From assembly GCA_016716335.1 (NCBI GenBank), contig JADJWN010000021.1, positions 186,001 through 250,000 on the forward strand: a DNA stretch of 64,000 nt. Reading direction: 5' to 3'. This DNA comes from Saprospiraceae bacterium. Its GTDB lineage: Bacteria > Bacteroidota > Bacteroidia > Chitinophagales > Saprospiraceae. A program made the position numbers and the translations under genes. Below the pieces are notes generated by a model, which was not told where the DNA came from, ran no database searches, and was given only the letters and a program-made list of their open reading frames with translations. This document shows, piece after piece, positions 8,938-18,195 of the stretch (its first letter is position 1; every line of letters begins with the position of its first letter).

Positions 8938-10140
8938 TCAGTATCGGACCTGAATGGCATCTCTCCGTTTCCATTTTACCTTAGGTGTGAGAATAGAAAG
9001 TAAGGGCGGGACTGTACGATTGACTAAAGGATTGCTGTGTTTGAGAAAAAGAACCAGATTTTCAGGCACAGCACCTGCAGAAGATTTTATCTCCAATGCA
9101 GTGCGGGACATAATGACCTTTTCACATCTGTTTTCAATGCCCAGTTTTACCAATCCGTAAAGCATATTGAGGTATAACTGATGGTCATGATTGGCAGTGT
9201 AATCATATCCTAAAAAATGTGCATCCAGATGATTGTAGTTGTGTAATGCCGTGTAAAAACCCAACAGTTTTCCATCCTTGAAACAAGCCAAAAACTTCAT
9301 CCTGTCTCCGAAAGTCTCCTTCAAAGCCAGAAAATACAAAGGGTGAAGTGTAAAGAGGTTAAAGCCTGCCTCCTGAGAGATATTCTGATACAGAGAATTT
9401 ATCTCTGTATTGTATTTTTCAATATCACTGATTCCGAATTCTACAGTATCAACCCCTGACATCTTTTTAAATGCCCTTCTGGCCCTGATTCTGTACTTGG
9501 ACTTCATGGCATCAAAATAATCGTTCAGCGTTTGCCAGTCATCCTTCAGATACAGGGTCATTTCAGGCTGCACTTCAAATTTTGTAAACGATTCAAAATT
9601 CAAATGATCCTCAGACCTCACATCTTTAATCAGTACCAGACCTTTTGTCAGATTTCTGGACTCCAGATAATCATTCACATGGGCGGATACTGTTGCAATA
9701 AGACCGGAATAGAGCTTACTGTCAATCTCCGGAGTGAAGTGGTAACCATAGGTACCTGTCAGAAGCGTATTACCGCAGATCAGGGTAGGCATATTGACCT
9801 TATCAGCTATAAACTTTCGTACAGAAAGTGAAAAAGAATGAGAACCTGAACTGTCGAACCTCAGACTTTCTCCCAATCTGATGAATTTGTACTGAAAATA
9901 AAAAAGACCCACAGGTTTTAAATCCTTGTACAATACTGCATAAAACGGCCTTATACCTGTCGGAGGATATTTTTCGACCAGTCTGAGATAATCGACAGAA
10001 AAAAATAAATTGAAAGGTGCCAGAACAGACCATTCTGCTTCTACTTCGAGGATAGAGTCATGGATACTGACTTCGTATCCTTCACTCAGCGATGTCATTT
10101 GTTTGGTTTTATTGCAGAATATGGTCCTGAGAGAAGTCAT
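8938..10140 (-). CDS. FemAB/BioF2-like GNAT-fold acyltransferase (uncharacterised)
   Basis: This 400-residue soluble protein resembles the GNAT-superfamily group annotated as peptidoglycan- or exopolysaccharide-linked acyltransferases (FemAB/BioF2-like). Supporting features are the central stretch AMKSKYRIRARRAFKKM, followed by a segment with LACFKDGKLLGFYTALHNYN and a conserved-looking end MLYGLVKLGIENRCEKVIMSR. No signal peptide or membrane helix is present. I keep ATG 10140; a second ATG at 10098 (MTSLSEGYEV) would be equally acceptable, since both begin with MTSL. The gene is divergent from recF with about 115 bases between. The substrate is unknown; an aminoacyl or acyl transfer onto a cell-envelope precursor is a guess from the fold. 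Confidence 0.65.
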   Translation of the reverse strand: MTSLRTIFCNKTKQMTSLSEGYEVSIHDSILEVEAEWSVLAPFNLFFSVDYLRLVEKYPPTGIRPFYAVLYKDLKPVGLFYFQYKFIRLGESLRFDSSGSHSFSLSVRKFIADKVNMPTLICGNTLLTGTYGYHFTPEIDSKLYSGLIATVSAHVNDYLESRNLTKGLVLIKDVRSEDHLNFESFTKFEVQPEMTLYLKDDWQTLNDYFDAMKSKYRIRARRAFKKMSGVDTVEFGISDIEKYNTEINSLYQNISQEAGFNLFTLHPLYFLALKETFGDRMKFLACFKDGKLLGFYTALHNYNHLDAHFLGYDYTANHDHQLYLNMLYGLVKLGIENRCEKVIMSRTALEIKSSAGAVPENLVLFLKHSNPLVNRTVPPLLSILTPKVKWKRRDAIQVRY

Positions 10141-10215
10141 CCGTGCTAAGAGAGGTGTGTTTAAATTAAATATGAAAGCTAAATCAAATATCAGATGAAT
10201 TGTTCAGCTAATGTG

Positions 10216-10223
10216 TAATTTTG
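10216..10223 (+). promoter_or_regulatory. recF: Candidate -7 promoter element for recF
   Basis: TAATTTTG matches TAnnTTTG and lies 32 bases before the TTG start at 10256. No clear -33 TTTG is seen at the usual spacing, so confidence is low. Confidence 0.3.
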
Positions 10224-10255
10224 CGACCAATTATACCCGATAAACGATCTAACCC

Positions 10256-11369
10256 TTGAAACTTCGTATTCTCACGCTGTATCAATTCAGAAATTATGCC
10301 GACGAAAAAATCTCAATGCATCCGGGCATAAACGCCTTCACAGGGCTCAACGGTATGGGAAAAACCAATATTCTGGATGCTGTATATTATCTGTGCCTGG
10401 GAAAAAGTTTTTTTAATGCTTCCGATAAGCATATCTATATGAATGAAAAGGATGCTTTCAGAATAAGTGGCACTTTCGAACAGGAGGGATATGACGAAAC
10501 CGTTACCATAAAAAGCATAGCAGGACAAAAAAAAAGAAATCAGCATTTCAGGTAAAAAACTTACCCGCATAGCAGACCATGTGGGTCGCTTTCCTTGTGT
10601 GATGATTGCTCCTGCGGATATTCAGATACTTTTGTCCGGCAGTGAAGAACGGCGTAATTTTATGAACAACACCATAGTACAGTACGATGCTGAATATCTT
10701 GATCAATTACTGACTTACAATCGTCTGCTTAAACAAAGGAATGCACTGCTCAAGCAGATACAGGACACCAACATCCCCCAACCCGAACTGCTGAATGTAA
10801 TCTCAGAAAAAATGGCGGCTCCTGCCGATTACATATTTAAGGCAAGACAACATTTTGAGTCGCTGCTGCAGCCGGTGTTTACTTACATTTATGAGCTGGT
10901 ATCCGGCAGAAAAGAAAGTTGCAGTATCCAGTATGAAAGTCAGTTAAGTACAGAGGACTTTATGCAGTTGAACCAGAAAAACCGGCCAAAAGACCTCGTT
11001 CTGGCCCGCACTACGGGAGGAATACACAAAGATGACCTGAATTTTCTGATGAATGGCCGGGAACTTAAGGAATACGGTTCGCAGGGACAGCTCAAATCCT
11101 TTGTACTGGCACTGAAACTCAGCCAATACAAAATCCTGCACCAGGTGCGTAATATCAAACCCATATTATTGCTGGATGATATATTTGATAAATTAGACAA
11201 ACAAAGGGTATCCAACTTACTCTCCATAGTAAGGGGTGAAGACTTCGGGCAGGTATTGCTTACGGATACTCAGGAAGACAGAATTCATGAGATTTTGAGC
11301 AATCTCGGACAGGAATACCGTATCTTTACCGTAGATAACGGACATTCAAAATTATCTAAACTATCATGA
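10256..11369 (+). CDS. recF: DNA replication/repair protein RecF (reading frame interrupted by one base)
   Basis: RecF loads RecA at gaps and binds ATP through an SMC-like head. The first part (10256-10555) has the FRNY element and Walker A (GLNGMGKT). The second part (10581 onward in another frame) has PADIQILLSGSEERR, the signature region TTGGIHKDDL, GSQGQLKSFVLALKL and Walker B (PILLLDDIFDKLD). They are joined at a run of nine A (10527-10535). With eight A the protein reads through as QKKEISISGKKL and is 370 residues, normal for RecF. So this is one gene, broken either by a base-call error or by an indel that polymerase slippage could mask. The start is TTG 10256, because a stop lies two codons upstream and the conserved N terminus begins there. 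It overlaps the next gene by four bases. Confidence 0.88.
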
Positions 11370-11665
11370 ACATCAAAAAATACAATGACCGCAACATCAA
11401 GGATGTACTGCATGAATTTTTACACAGTCACAGCCGGATTACCAAGGGTTTCAACAATGCGAGACTGAATGAAATCTGGAAAAGCGAAATGGGGCCTGTC
11501 ATCGCATCCTATACTTCAAAGATCAGCCTTAAAGACGGGGTGATGCGTGTCTATATCACTTCTGCCCCTTTACGAAAAGAATTGCACATGGGCAGCGACA
11601 AAATCATCCGCAATATCAATGAAGCGGCCGGTACTGAACTTATAAAAGCGATTGAGTTTTTCTAA
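11366..11665 (+). CDS. DUF721 (DciA-like) protein
   Basis: This 99-residue protein begins MNIKKYNDRNIKDVLHEFLH and contains the DUF721 pattern: RLNEIWKSEMGPVIASYTSK, followed by MRVYITSAPLRKEL. The family includes DciA, which helps load the replicative helicase DnaB in bacteria without DnaC. It overlaps recF by ATGA, and this recF-DUF721 pairing is common in Bacteroidota, which supports both calls. dnaB itself lies at the far right of this window, but not in the same operon. A helicase-loading role is inferred from the family; a link to RecF function is not shown. Confidence 0.85.
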   Translation: MNIKKYNDRNIKDVLHEFLHSHSRITKGFNNARLNEIWKSEMGPVIASYTSKISLKDGVMRVYITSAPLRKELHMGSDKIIRNINEAAGTELIKAIEFF

Positions 11666-11902
11666 GCCGGTCTAATACTGAATATTTCCCTGTTTTATTT
11701 TTAGTCATCATGCCACACAAAATCTCTCAGATTCCGAATATACTCTTTTGACTATACTGCAAAATATGTTAAAATATATCGTATTGAAGGCAAGTTTTGG
11801 AAATCAGCCTCACCTGAAAATCTGAAAATTTCAGTCCACCTGTCTTTGCAATTAAATATCCAAACTGCTAAATTTGCAGCCTGATTATAAAAATAACAAC
11901 AC

Positions 11903-12016
11903 ATGGGAAAAGGTGACAAGAAAACCAAAAGAGGTAAAATTGCCATAGGTTCTACAGGCAACAAAAGACCTAAAAAGGCCAAAAAAGCAAGTAAAACCTC
12001 AGAGCCTGCCTCCTGA
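11903..12016 (+). CDS. 30S ribosomal protein THX (bTHX)
   Basis: This is a 37-residue, strongly basic protein that begins MGKGDKKTKRGKIAIGSTGN and ends in a Lys/Pro/Ala-rich tail. The opening MGKGDKKTKRGKI is the hallmark of the small ribosomal protein THX, which fills a cavity in the head of the 30S subunit in Thermus and is widespread in Bacteroidota. It is short and easily missed by gene callers. The region before it (11666-11902) holds no other gene. A 112-residue frame on the opposite strand overlaps this gene completely and is rejected as antisense. Confidence 0.9.
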   Translation: MGKGDKKTKRGKIAIGSTGNKRPKKAKKASKTSEPAS

Positions 12017-12257
12017 TCTAAATTATCATTCAGACCTTGCAGACAGGGATATGCTGTAAGGTCTGAATTCGCTTGATGCATACCCGCCATTTAATCAAGG
12101 ATTTTTTTCATAGCAAGGGATATTAATTATGCCGTCTAACCCTAGAAGATTATTCGGATTAAAATGATATTATGAGTTTACCGGGCTTGCATTTTTATCC
12201 AAATACCGGTAAATTAGCCACTTGATTGGAAAGGTAAATATTAGGATGGCATGATTC

Positions 12258-13940
12258 ATGCATTCCATCACCCATCAAAGAGCCACATATATGTCCAAAA
12301 ATCTGAGTTATCTGTCCGGAAGAAAAGGATTGGATTTCAATCTGTTTGAAGAATTAGGTATAGCAGCCAAGGCAACGGGTACACCCGACCCTGTAGAAAT
12401 GGAGAGACTGAGGAATGAATTTCTCTTTGGTTCGGCCAATGTATATGGTACTGTATCTTTTTATGATTTCCTTAAAAAAGAAAATGAAGGGAAGGAGCTC
12501 TTTGTGTGCAATGGTTCGGCATGTCTTACGGCCGGCACCCAATCCTCTCTGAAAGACAAAATCTCATCCTTACTTCCTGCTGAAAAAGTGGGTGAAATGT
12601 GCTGTCTTGGCAGATGCCACGAAAACAGTGCATTCCATTATCAGGGAAGAAATTATTCGGGAGATGCCATTAATCAGATCAGGGACATTCTGGACAATAA
12701 AGCAGCAGTAAAAGACAGCTATCAAACCGGTCATATCGGTACTCCCGTACTTACTGCACCCTATTCTGAGGTAGCATCATACTATCAGATTTTGAAAAAC
12801 TGCCTTACCAGGTCACCCGAAGAATTGCTTGATGAATTAAAGAAATCAGGGCTGAGAGGCCGAGGCGGTGCAGGCTTTCCCATAGCCTTCAAGCTCGCCT
12901 CATGCAAGGAAGCACCCTCTGATGTACGCTTTATTGTATGCAACGCAGACGAAGGTGATCCGGGGGCTTACTCTGACAGGTATATTATGGAGGAGCGGCC
13001 ACATGCCCTGCTGATGGGAATGATGATAGCTGGGTATATCACAGGGGCAGCATGGGGAGTATTGTACATCAGGGCTGAATATCCGGAATCCATCAGAATC
13101 ATGGAAGAAGCCATACATCATCTGAATGACACCGGACTGCTCGGGCAGAATATATTGGGCAGTAGTTTCAGTTTCAGATTTAAAATTATCAAGGCACAGG
13201 GAGCCTATATCTGTGGCGAAGAAACAGCTTTGCTTTCATCCATCGAAGGACAGAGGCCGGAAGTCAGAGTACGTCCTCCCTACCCTACACAGCAAGGCTT
13301 GTTCAACAAACCCACAGTGGTGAATAATGTGGAAACCCTGGCCTGCATTCCCTATATCATGCAGTATGGAGGCGACAACTATGCCAATATTGGCACCGAA
13401 AAATCCAAAGGGACCAAGCTGATCTCATTGGATGGACATTTCCGCAAGCCGGGTATTTATGAGGTAGATATGGGCACACCACTGTCGGAAGTGATATATG
13501 GTTTGGGAGGAGGATTTAAGAGCAACATTAAAGCCATGCATATCGGAGGACCTCTGGGAGGATTAGTGCCCGTCCATAAAATCAAAGATCTGACAGTAGA
13601 TTTTGAGTCTTTTGCCCAAAACGGATTTTTGCTCGGTCATGCTTCCGTAGTGTGTATTCCTGAAGAATTTCCGATGATGGAATATATCAGACATCTGTTT
13701 CAGTTTACAGCACATGAGAGTTGTGGCAAATGCTTCCCTTGCAGACTGGGTTCTACCAGAGGCTTTGAGATGTTTGACAAAGCTTTGAACGATTCATACC
13801 GAATAGACAGAAATCTGCTGATGGATTTACTGGAAACCATGGAAATCGGATCCTTATGTGCATTGGGTGGTGGTTTGCCGCTGCCCATCAAGAATGCATT
13901 GACCTATTTTGAAGACGAAATCAAGGCTTATTTTCAATAA
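12258..13940 (+). CDS. NAD-dependent formate dehydrogenase, NuoE/NuoF-type flavoprotein subunit
   Basis: This 560-residue subunit passes electrons from formate oxidation to NAD. The N-terminal ~150 residues resemble the thioredoxin-like [2Fe-2S] NuoE domain, with cysteines in FVCNGSAC and MCCLGRC. The rest is NuoF-like: GLRGRGGAGFP and CNADEGDPGAYSDR for NADH and FMN binding, then GAYICGEETALL, and a C-terminal [4Fe-4S] site SCGKCFPCRLG plus a Cys in GSLCALGG. The fusion replaces separate E and F subunits. The next gene, 50 bases away, is the molybdenum subunit, so the pair forms a soluble FdsBA-like formate dehydrogenase. An alternative start is ATG 12291 (MSKNLSYL). No fdhD or molybdopterin genes are nearby. 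Confidence 0.88.
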   Translation: MHSITHQRATYMSKNLSYLSGRKGLDFNLFEELGIAAKATGTPDPVEMERLRNEFLFGSANVYGTVSFYDFLKKENEGKELFVCNGSACLTAGTQSSLKDKISSLLPAEKVGEMCCLGRCHENSAFHYQGRNYSGDAINQIRDILDNKAAVKDSYQTGHIGTPVLTAPYSEVASYYQILKNCLTRSPEELLDELKKSGLRGRGGAGFPIAFKLASCKEAPSDVRFIVCNADEGDPGAYSDRYIMEERPHALLMGMMIAGYITGAAWGVLYIRAEYPESIRIMEEAIHHLNDTGLLGQNILGSSFSFRFKIIKAQGAYICGEETALLSSIEGQRPEVRVRPPYPTQQGLFNKPTVVNNVETLACIPYIMQYGGDNYANIGTEKSKGTKLISLDGHFRKPGIYEVDMGTPLSEVIYGLGGGFKSNIKAMHIGGPLGGLVPVHKIKDLTVDFESFAQNGFLLGHASVVCIPEEFPMMEYIRHLFQFTAHESCGKCFPCRLGSTRGFEMFDKALNDSYRIDRNLLMDLLETMEIGSLCALGGGLPLPIKNALTYFEDEIKAYFQ

Positions 13941-13990
13941 AATATTTTTTGTCAGTATCAAATGAAGTTCACAGTTTAAATACCTGTACA

Positions 13991-16720
13991 ATGACAGACA
14001 ACAAAATTCCGGTAGCCTACATCAATGACAAACCCTATGCCATAGAGCAGGGAGACACCATCCTGAAATTGATCAAGAGGAATTTGGGCAAAAATCTGGT
14101 ACCAACCCTTTGTGATGCTCCCAATCTCGAACCCTTCGGGTCATGCAGGGTATGCAGTGTGGATGTAGCCCTGACCAAAGGCGGGCAGGTAAAAACCCAG
14201 GCTTCCTGTCATACCCCTGTCATGCCGGGCAGCTATATCTACACCGATACGGAAAGAATCAAGAAACTCCGGAAAAATATCATAGAACTGGTATTGACAG
14301 ATCACCCGCTGGACTGCCTGACCTGCGAAGTCAACAACAACTGTGAATTGCAGACTGTGGCCGCCCAGGTTGGAATCCGCAAAGTAAGATATCCCGAAGG
14401 AAAGACACATTTAGACCGACAAAAAGACCTAAGCCATCCTTACATGACCATGGATCTGTCCAAATGTATCAACTGCTACCGGTGTGTAAGAGCCTGTGAC
14501 GAGGTGCAGGGAGAATTTGTCCTGAGTATGTCGGGTCGGGGATTTGACTCCAGGATAATAAAAGGAAACGATGTCTCCTTTTTTGAATCGGACTGCGTCA
14601 GCTGTGGTGCATGTGCACAGGCATGTCCTACCTCAGCTATATCAGATGTATTCGAATCCAAATCTGTGGTGGCAGACAAAAAGGTACGGACTGTATGTAC
14701 CTATTGCGGTGTGGGCTGCAATCTGGAAGTAGCTGTGGTAAACAATGAAGTTAAATCCATTCAGGCACCTTATGATGCCGCAGTCAATCAGGGTCATACA
14801 TGCCTCAAGGGTAGATTTGCCTTTTCATTTTACAACCATCCTGACAGAATCCGCACTCCTTTGATACGAAAGAACGGAGAGCTTACCCCTGCAAGCTGGG
14901 ATGAGGCATACAGTTTTATCGCTGAAAAACTTACTGCTATTAAAAAAGAGTATGGACCGGATGCCATAGCAGGCATTTCGTCTGCAAGATGCACGAATGA
15001 GGAAAACTACCTGATGCAAAAGTTTATCAGGGCTGTAATCGGTACCAACAATATAGATTGCTGTGCCAGAGTGTGTCACTCTCCTACTGCTTTGGGTATG
15101 CAGCGTACTTTTGGTACAGGTGCAGCGACCAACTCTATTGAAGACATCAAACATACGGACTGTATCTTGGTGATCGGAGCCAATCCGACAGACGGACACC
15201 CGGTGACAGGTGCCAAGTTGAAGCAGTTTGCCATGAAGGGAAAAACCACCATTGTAGTGGACCCAAGAAGGATAGAACTGGCCAAATATGCTACTTATCA
15301 CTTACAGCTCAGACCCGGCACCAATGTGGCGCTGCTCAATATGATGTTATATTATATAATGACAGAAGGCCTGGAGGACAAGGATTTTATAAGCCGCAGG
15401 ACTGAAGGCTATGAATCCTTCAAATCACATGTCTTGTCTCAAAACATTGATGAACTCGAAGAAATTACGGGTGTGCCCAAAGAATTAGTGAAAAAAGCGG
15501 CCATTGCTTACGCTACCGCTCCCAATGCCATGTCCTTCCATGGACTGGGAGTCACAGAACATAGCCAGGGTACGTTTACTGTAATGCTGATAGCTGACCT
15601 GGCCATGATCACGGGAAATATAGGTCGGCCCGGTGTAGGCGTCAATCCTCTGAGAGGTCAAAACAATGTGCAGGGTGCTGCAGATATGGGCTGCCAACCG
15701 CATCAGGGAGCAGGCTATCTCAATGCTTATGACCCCGAAATCAACCGACAATATGAAGCATTTTACGGCACTAAGATTCCTTTAGGAAAAGGGTATAAGA
15801 TTCCGGAAATGTTTGAAGCCAGCATCAATGGCAAACTCAAAGCCTTATGGCTTATGGGAGAGGACGTGGTACAGACAGATCCCAACACCCAAAAGGTCAT
15901 CAAAGCCATGGAAAATCTTGACCTTCTGGTAGTGCAGGAACTCTTTCTGACTGAAACCGCAAAATATGCTACAGTGATACTGCCCGGAGCTTCCTTTCTG
16001 GAAAAAAGTGGTACCTACACCAATGGCGAACGGCGCATCCAGAAAGTGCAGAAAGTAGTAGAGCCACTACCGGGCACCAGGCCAGACGGACAGATCATCT
16101 GTGACATAATGAATGTGATGGGATTTAATCAGGGTGATTATGAACCCGGCAAAATCCTGCAGGAGATTGCTCAGATTGTACCCTTCTTTGCAGGAGTCAC
16201 ATGGGAAAATCTCGGTACCAATGGCAAACAGTGGCCTGTAAAACCTGATGGCACAGACACCAAAATACTCCATACAGAAACATTCAAAATCGGTAAAGGC
16301 AAATTCCATCATTTTGATTTTGAAGAAAGCAAAGAGTTGGTCCAACATGCTAAGGAGTATCCATATATCATCACCACCAACAGAGAACTCGAGCACTACA
16401 ATGCGGGCACCATGACCCGCCGCACCAGAAATGTGCAGATACTGAAAGAAGATGTGCTGCTCATTCATCCTGAAGATGCAGCCAGACATTTCATCCAGGA
16501 TGGTGATATGGTGTGTGTCGAATCTCCACGTGGCAAAGTAGATATCAAGGCACGATTGACGGATGAAGTAAAGCCGGGAGTGCTAAGTAGCACCTTTCAC
16601 TTCCCTGAAGTAATGCTCAACATGATTACCTCAGATGTTCATGACAGCGAAGCAATGTGTCCTGAGTACAAAGTGGTGGCAGTAAATATCAGGAAGAGCA
16701 AAGGAAAATACAAAGGGTGA
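13991..16720 (+). CDS. fdhA: Formate dehydrogenase alpha subunit, molybdopterin and iron-sulfur (Cys-type)
   Basis: This 909-residue catalytic subunit oxidises formate to CO2. From the N terminus: a NuoG-like [2Fe-2S] domain (LCDAPN..SCRVCSVD..ASCHTP), a His/Cys [4Fe-4S] site (HPLDCLTCEVNNNC), two ferredoxin [4Fe-4S] sites (CINCYRCVRAC and CVSCGACAQACP), and the molybdopterin domain opening CTYCGVGCNLEV. The active-site segment NIDCCARVCHSP has Cys where E. coli FdhF has selenocysteine. LSSTFHFPEVMLNMIT near the end belongs to the pterin-binding C-terminal domain. I chose ATG 13991; the frame extends to a TTG at 13949, which adds 14 residues with no family match. It partners the NuoEF-type gene just upstream. 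Molybdenum versus tungsten cannot be told from sequence. Confidence 0.93.
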   Translation: MTDNKIPVAYINDKPYAIEQGDTILKLIKRNLGKNLVPTLCDAPNLEPFGSCRVCSVDVALTKGGQVKTQASCHTPVMPGSYIYTDTERIKKLRKNIIELVLTDHPLDCLTCEVNNNCELQTVAAQVGIRKVRYPEGKTHLDRQKDLSHPYMTMDLSKCINCYRCVRACDEVQGEFVLSMSGRGFDSRIIKGNDVSFFESDCVSCGACAQACPTSAISDVFESKSVVADKKVRTVCTYCGVGCNLEVAVVNNEVKSIQAPYDAAVNQGHTCLKGRFAFSFYNHPDRIRTPLIRKNGELTPASWDEAYSFIAEKLTAIKKEYGPDAIAGISSARCTNEENYLMQKFIRAVIGTNNIDCCARVCHSPTALGMQRTFGTGAATNSIEDIKHTDCILVIGANPTDGHPVTGAKLKQFAMKGKTTIVVDPRRIELAKYATYHLQLRPGTNVALLNMMLYYIMTEGLEDKDFISRRTEGYESFKSHVLSQNIDELEEITGVPKELVKKAAIAYATAPNAMSFHGLGVTEHSQGTFTVMLIADLAMITGNIGRPGVGVNPLRGQNNVQGAADMGCQPHQGAGYLNAYDPEINRQYEAFYGTKIPLGKGYKIPEMFEASINGKLKALWLMGEDVVQTDPNTQKVIKAMENLDLLVVQELFLTETAKYATVILPGASFLEKSGTYTNGERRIQKVQKVVEPLPGTRPDGQIICDIMNVMGFNQGDYEPGKILQEIAQIVPFFAGVTWENLGTNGKQWPVKPDGTDTKILHTETFKIGKGKFHHFDFEESKELVQHAKEYPYIITTNRELEHYNAGTMTRRTRNVQILKEDVLLIHPEDAARHFIQDGDMVCVESPRGKVDIKARLTDEVKPGVLSSTFHFPEVMLNMITSDVHDSEAMCPEYKVVAVNIRKSKGKYKG

Positions 16721-16764
16721 TTATTGAATCCGTCTATGACCGATATGAGTCGAATTGTGAACGA

Positions 16765-16852
16765 TGAATCCACCGAAGCCGGAAACGATGAATGATTCGA
16801 ACTATGAATGATTCGAACGATGAATGATTCGAACGATGAATGATACGGAACC
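16765..16852. repeat. REP-like hairpin element followed by 16-base tandem units
   Basis: A 22-base element (16765-16786) ends the formate dehydrogenase region. It is a decayed copy of the hairpin found three times at 27782-27893, with core TCCGCC, GAA, GGCGGA. After it come about three and a half copies of a 16-base unit, GATGAATGATTCGAAC, with small changes. The stretch 16721-17046 holds no gene. It lies between the convergent fdhA and SafE genes, so it may act in transcription termination or mRNA protection as REP elements do elsewhere (inference). Confidence 0.6.
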
Positions 16853-16931
16853 TACGCCGGTAAAAATTATCTGATCTCATCTGTTCAAGTCGTCAAACTG
16901 TCAGATATGAACCATGAAGTATAAACCGTTA

Positions 16932-16994
16932 ACTGATAACTGTAAACTGATAACTGATAACTGATAACTGTAAACTGACAACTGTAAACTGTAA
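16932..16994. repeat. Heptanucleotide tandem repeat (ACTGATA/ACTGTAA x9)
   Basis: Nine exact seven-base units run end to end: ACTGATA, ACTGTAA and one ACTGACA variant. The 63-base block lies in the noncoding space between fdhA and the SafE gene. It shows no open frame or hairpin and resembles short tandemly repeated repetitive sequences. The unit number may vary between strains. Confidence 0.8.
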
Positions 16995-17046
16995 ATACTT
17001 CTTATGCCGGAAAGCTGAATTGACTCGAGCGAAATAAAAACACCTG

Positions 17047-17748
17047 CTAATGGCAGAGTACCGGATTATTTAACGCTTCGAAAAAGTTGAGTTCAAGTGG
17101 TAATCGGGAATACAAACCTCTGTAAATCAGATACACCCCCAGTACGAAAGAAATGACAGGATAAATCCTGCGAAGTGAAAGGCGAAAACCGGATGGTAAT
17201 CTGTCATATGCCAGCACTGTAAATGCCATAGCCGGAAATGTACCTAAACCAAAAAACAGCATAAAACCCGCTCCCCCCCACACATTTCCCAAAGATAATG
17301 CACCGGCAAGCGCCAGGTACACCAGACCACAGGGTAGAAATCCATTCAGGATTCCAAAATTAAAAAAAGATACCTTGACCATTTTTTTCATGTATTTCCG
17401 GAAGATCTCAAACAGATTGTGGTACAAATCCTTGACGAGCGGTAATTTTACGATAAAATTGTCGGGGTTGACAGTAAAAAGAGCCATCAACAATAATACC
17501 ACACCTGCGCCTACGGATAGATATTTCTGAATACCGGCCAACACAGCGACAGCCCCGAAAGCTCCAAAAATAAACCCTAATAAAACATAGGACAAAATCC
17601 TTCCAAAATTATAAAGAGCAGTATTAATCCATATAGAAATACCTCCATGTTCACTCCTTGCATTAAATACTCCCAATGCAAGCGGTCCGCACATTCCTAT
17701 ACAATGCAGACTCCCCAGAAATCCCAGACTGACAGCTATCCAATACAC
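17047..17748 (-). CDS. SafE/TauE-type (UreH-like) membrane protein of the cbb3 oxidase operon
   Basis: This 233-residue protein has about six membrane helices. It opens MYWIAVSLGFLGSLHCIGMC; the HCIGMCGP motif near residues 15-22 is typical of the SafE/UreH-like group that follows ccoH in many cbb3 clusters. A second half opens with FGILNGFLPCGLVYLALAGA. The conserved Cys/His pair and the location suggest a role in copper delivery to the oxidase, or in another export step (inference). The start is three bases after the ccoH stop, so the two are co-translated. It is the last gene of the eight-gene oxidase operon. No intrinsic terminator is obvious behind it; the tandem repeats at 16.9 kb follow. 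Confidence 0.82.
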   Translation of the reverse strand: MYWIAVSLGFLGSLHCIGMCGPLALGVFNARSEHGGISIWINTALYNFGRILSYVLLGFIFGAFGAVAVLAGIQKYLSVGAGVVLLLMALFTVNPDNFIVKLPLVKDLYHNLFEIFRKYMKKMVKVSFFNFGILNGFLPCGLVYLALAGALSLGNVWGGAGFMLFFGLGTFPAMAFTVLAYDRLPSGFRLSLRRIYPVISFVLGVYLIYRGLYSRLPLELNFFEALNNPVLCH

Positions 17749-17751
17749 GAA

Positions 17752-18195
17752 TTACAGCACGATATCATCTTCCTTAAAATAGCCTTTCCCTGCACATTGA
17801 TAATCAATCTTTATTTTCCATTTTCCCGGATCCATGTTTCCGGTGAACAGTACAAAGACAGAATCCTGCCTTAAAGTAAACGGAGTGATGACATCTTTAG
17901 ACTTATCTGATGCCCGGTACATGGTTATGGTGCCTTCTATCACCGATGCTGCACCATGAGGAAAGGTAATCACCAGATTGCGGGCATTCTGGTCAGATTT
18001 CAGTTGTATATCTCTGCCCAGATCTTTAAGATTTTTTATTTTGTCATAGTGTTTCTGGTAATTGATATCCTCTTCATAATACTTGTCCACCACCAGACTG
18101 TTGTCCAGTTGCCTTGATTTGTACAACACAAACCCGAGTGTCAGCACGAAAAACACAAAAAAGATAAACAACCCTGTACCCCAATTAAATTTCAT
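17752..18195 (-). CDS. ccoH: CcoH/FixH family cbb3 oxidase assembly protein
   Basis: This 147-residue protein has a single N-terminal membrane helix (GTGLFIFFVFFVLTLGFVLY) and a ~110-residue outer domain. The motif VVDKYYEEDINYQKHYDK just after the helix is typical of Bacteroidota FixH/CcoH. CcoH is needed for stable assembly of the cbb3 complex. It follows ccoG with a 144-base gap, the largest in the operon, and overlaps nothing. The gap is AT-rich with no clear promoter, so read-through from ccoG is assumed. No missing parts are seen. Confidence 0.88.
   Translation of the reverse strand: MKFNWGTGLFIFFVFFVLTLGFVLYKSRQLDNSLVVDKYYEEDINYQKHYDKIKNLKDLGRDIQLKSDQNARNLVITFPHGAASVIEGTITMYRASDKSKDVITPFTLRQDSVFVLFTGNMDPGKWKIKIDYQCAGKGYFKEDDIVL

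Noticed and set aside
10256..11369. recF as a true pseudogene
   Set aside because: A single base in an A-run explains the break, all motifs on both sides are intact, and the downstream DUF721 gene still overlaps the stop.
11752..12090. 112-codon minus-strand frame
   Set aside because: It covers the bTHX gene in antisense and has no recognisable features.
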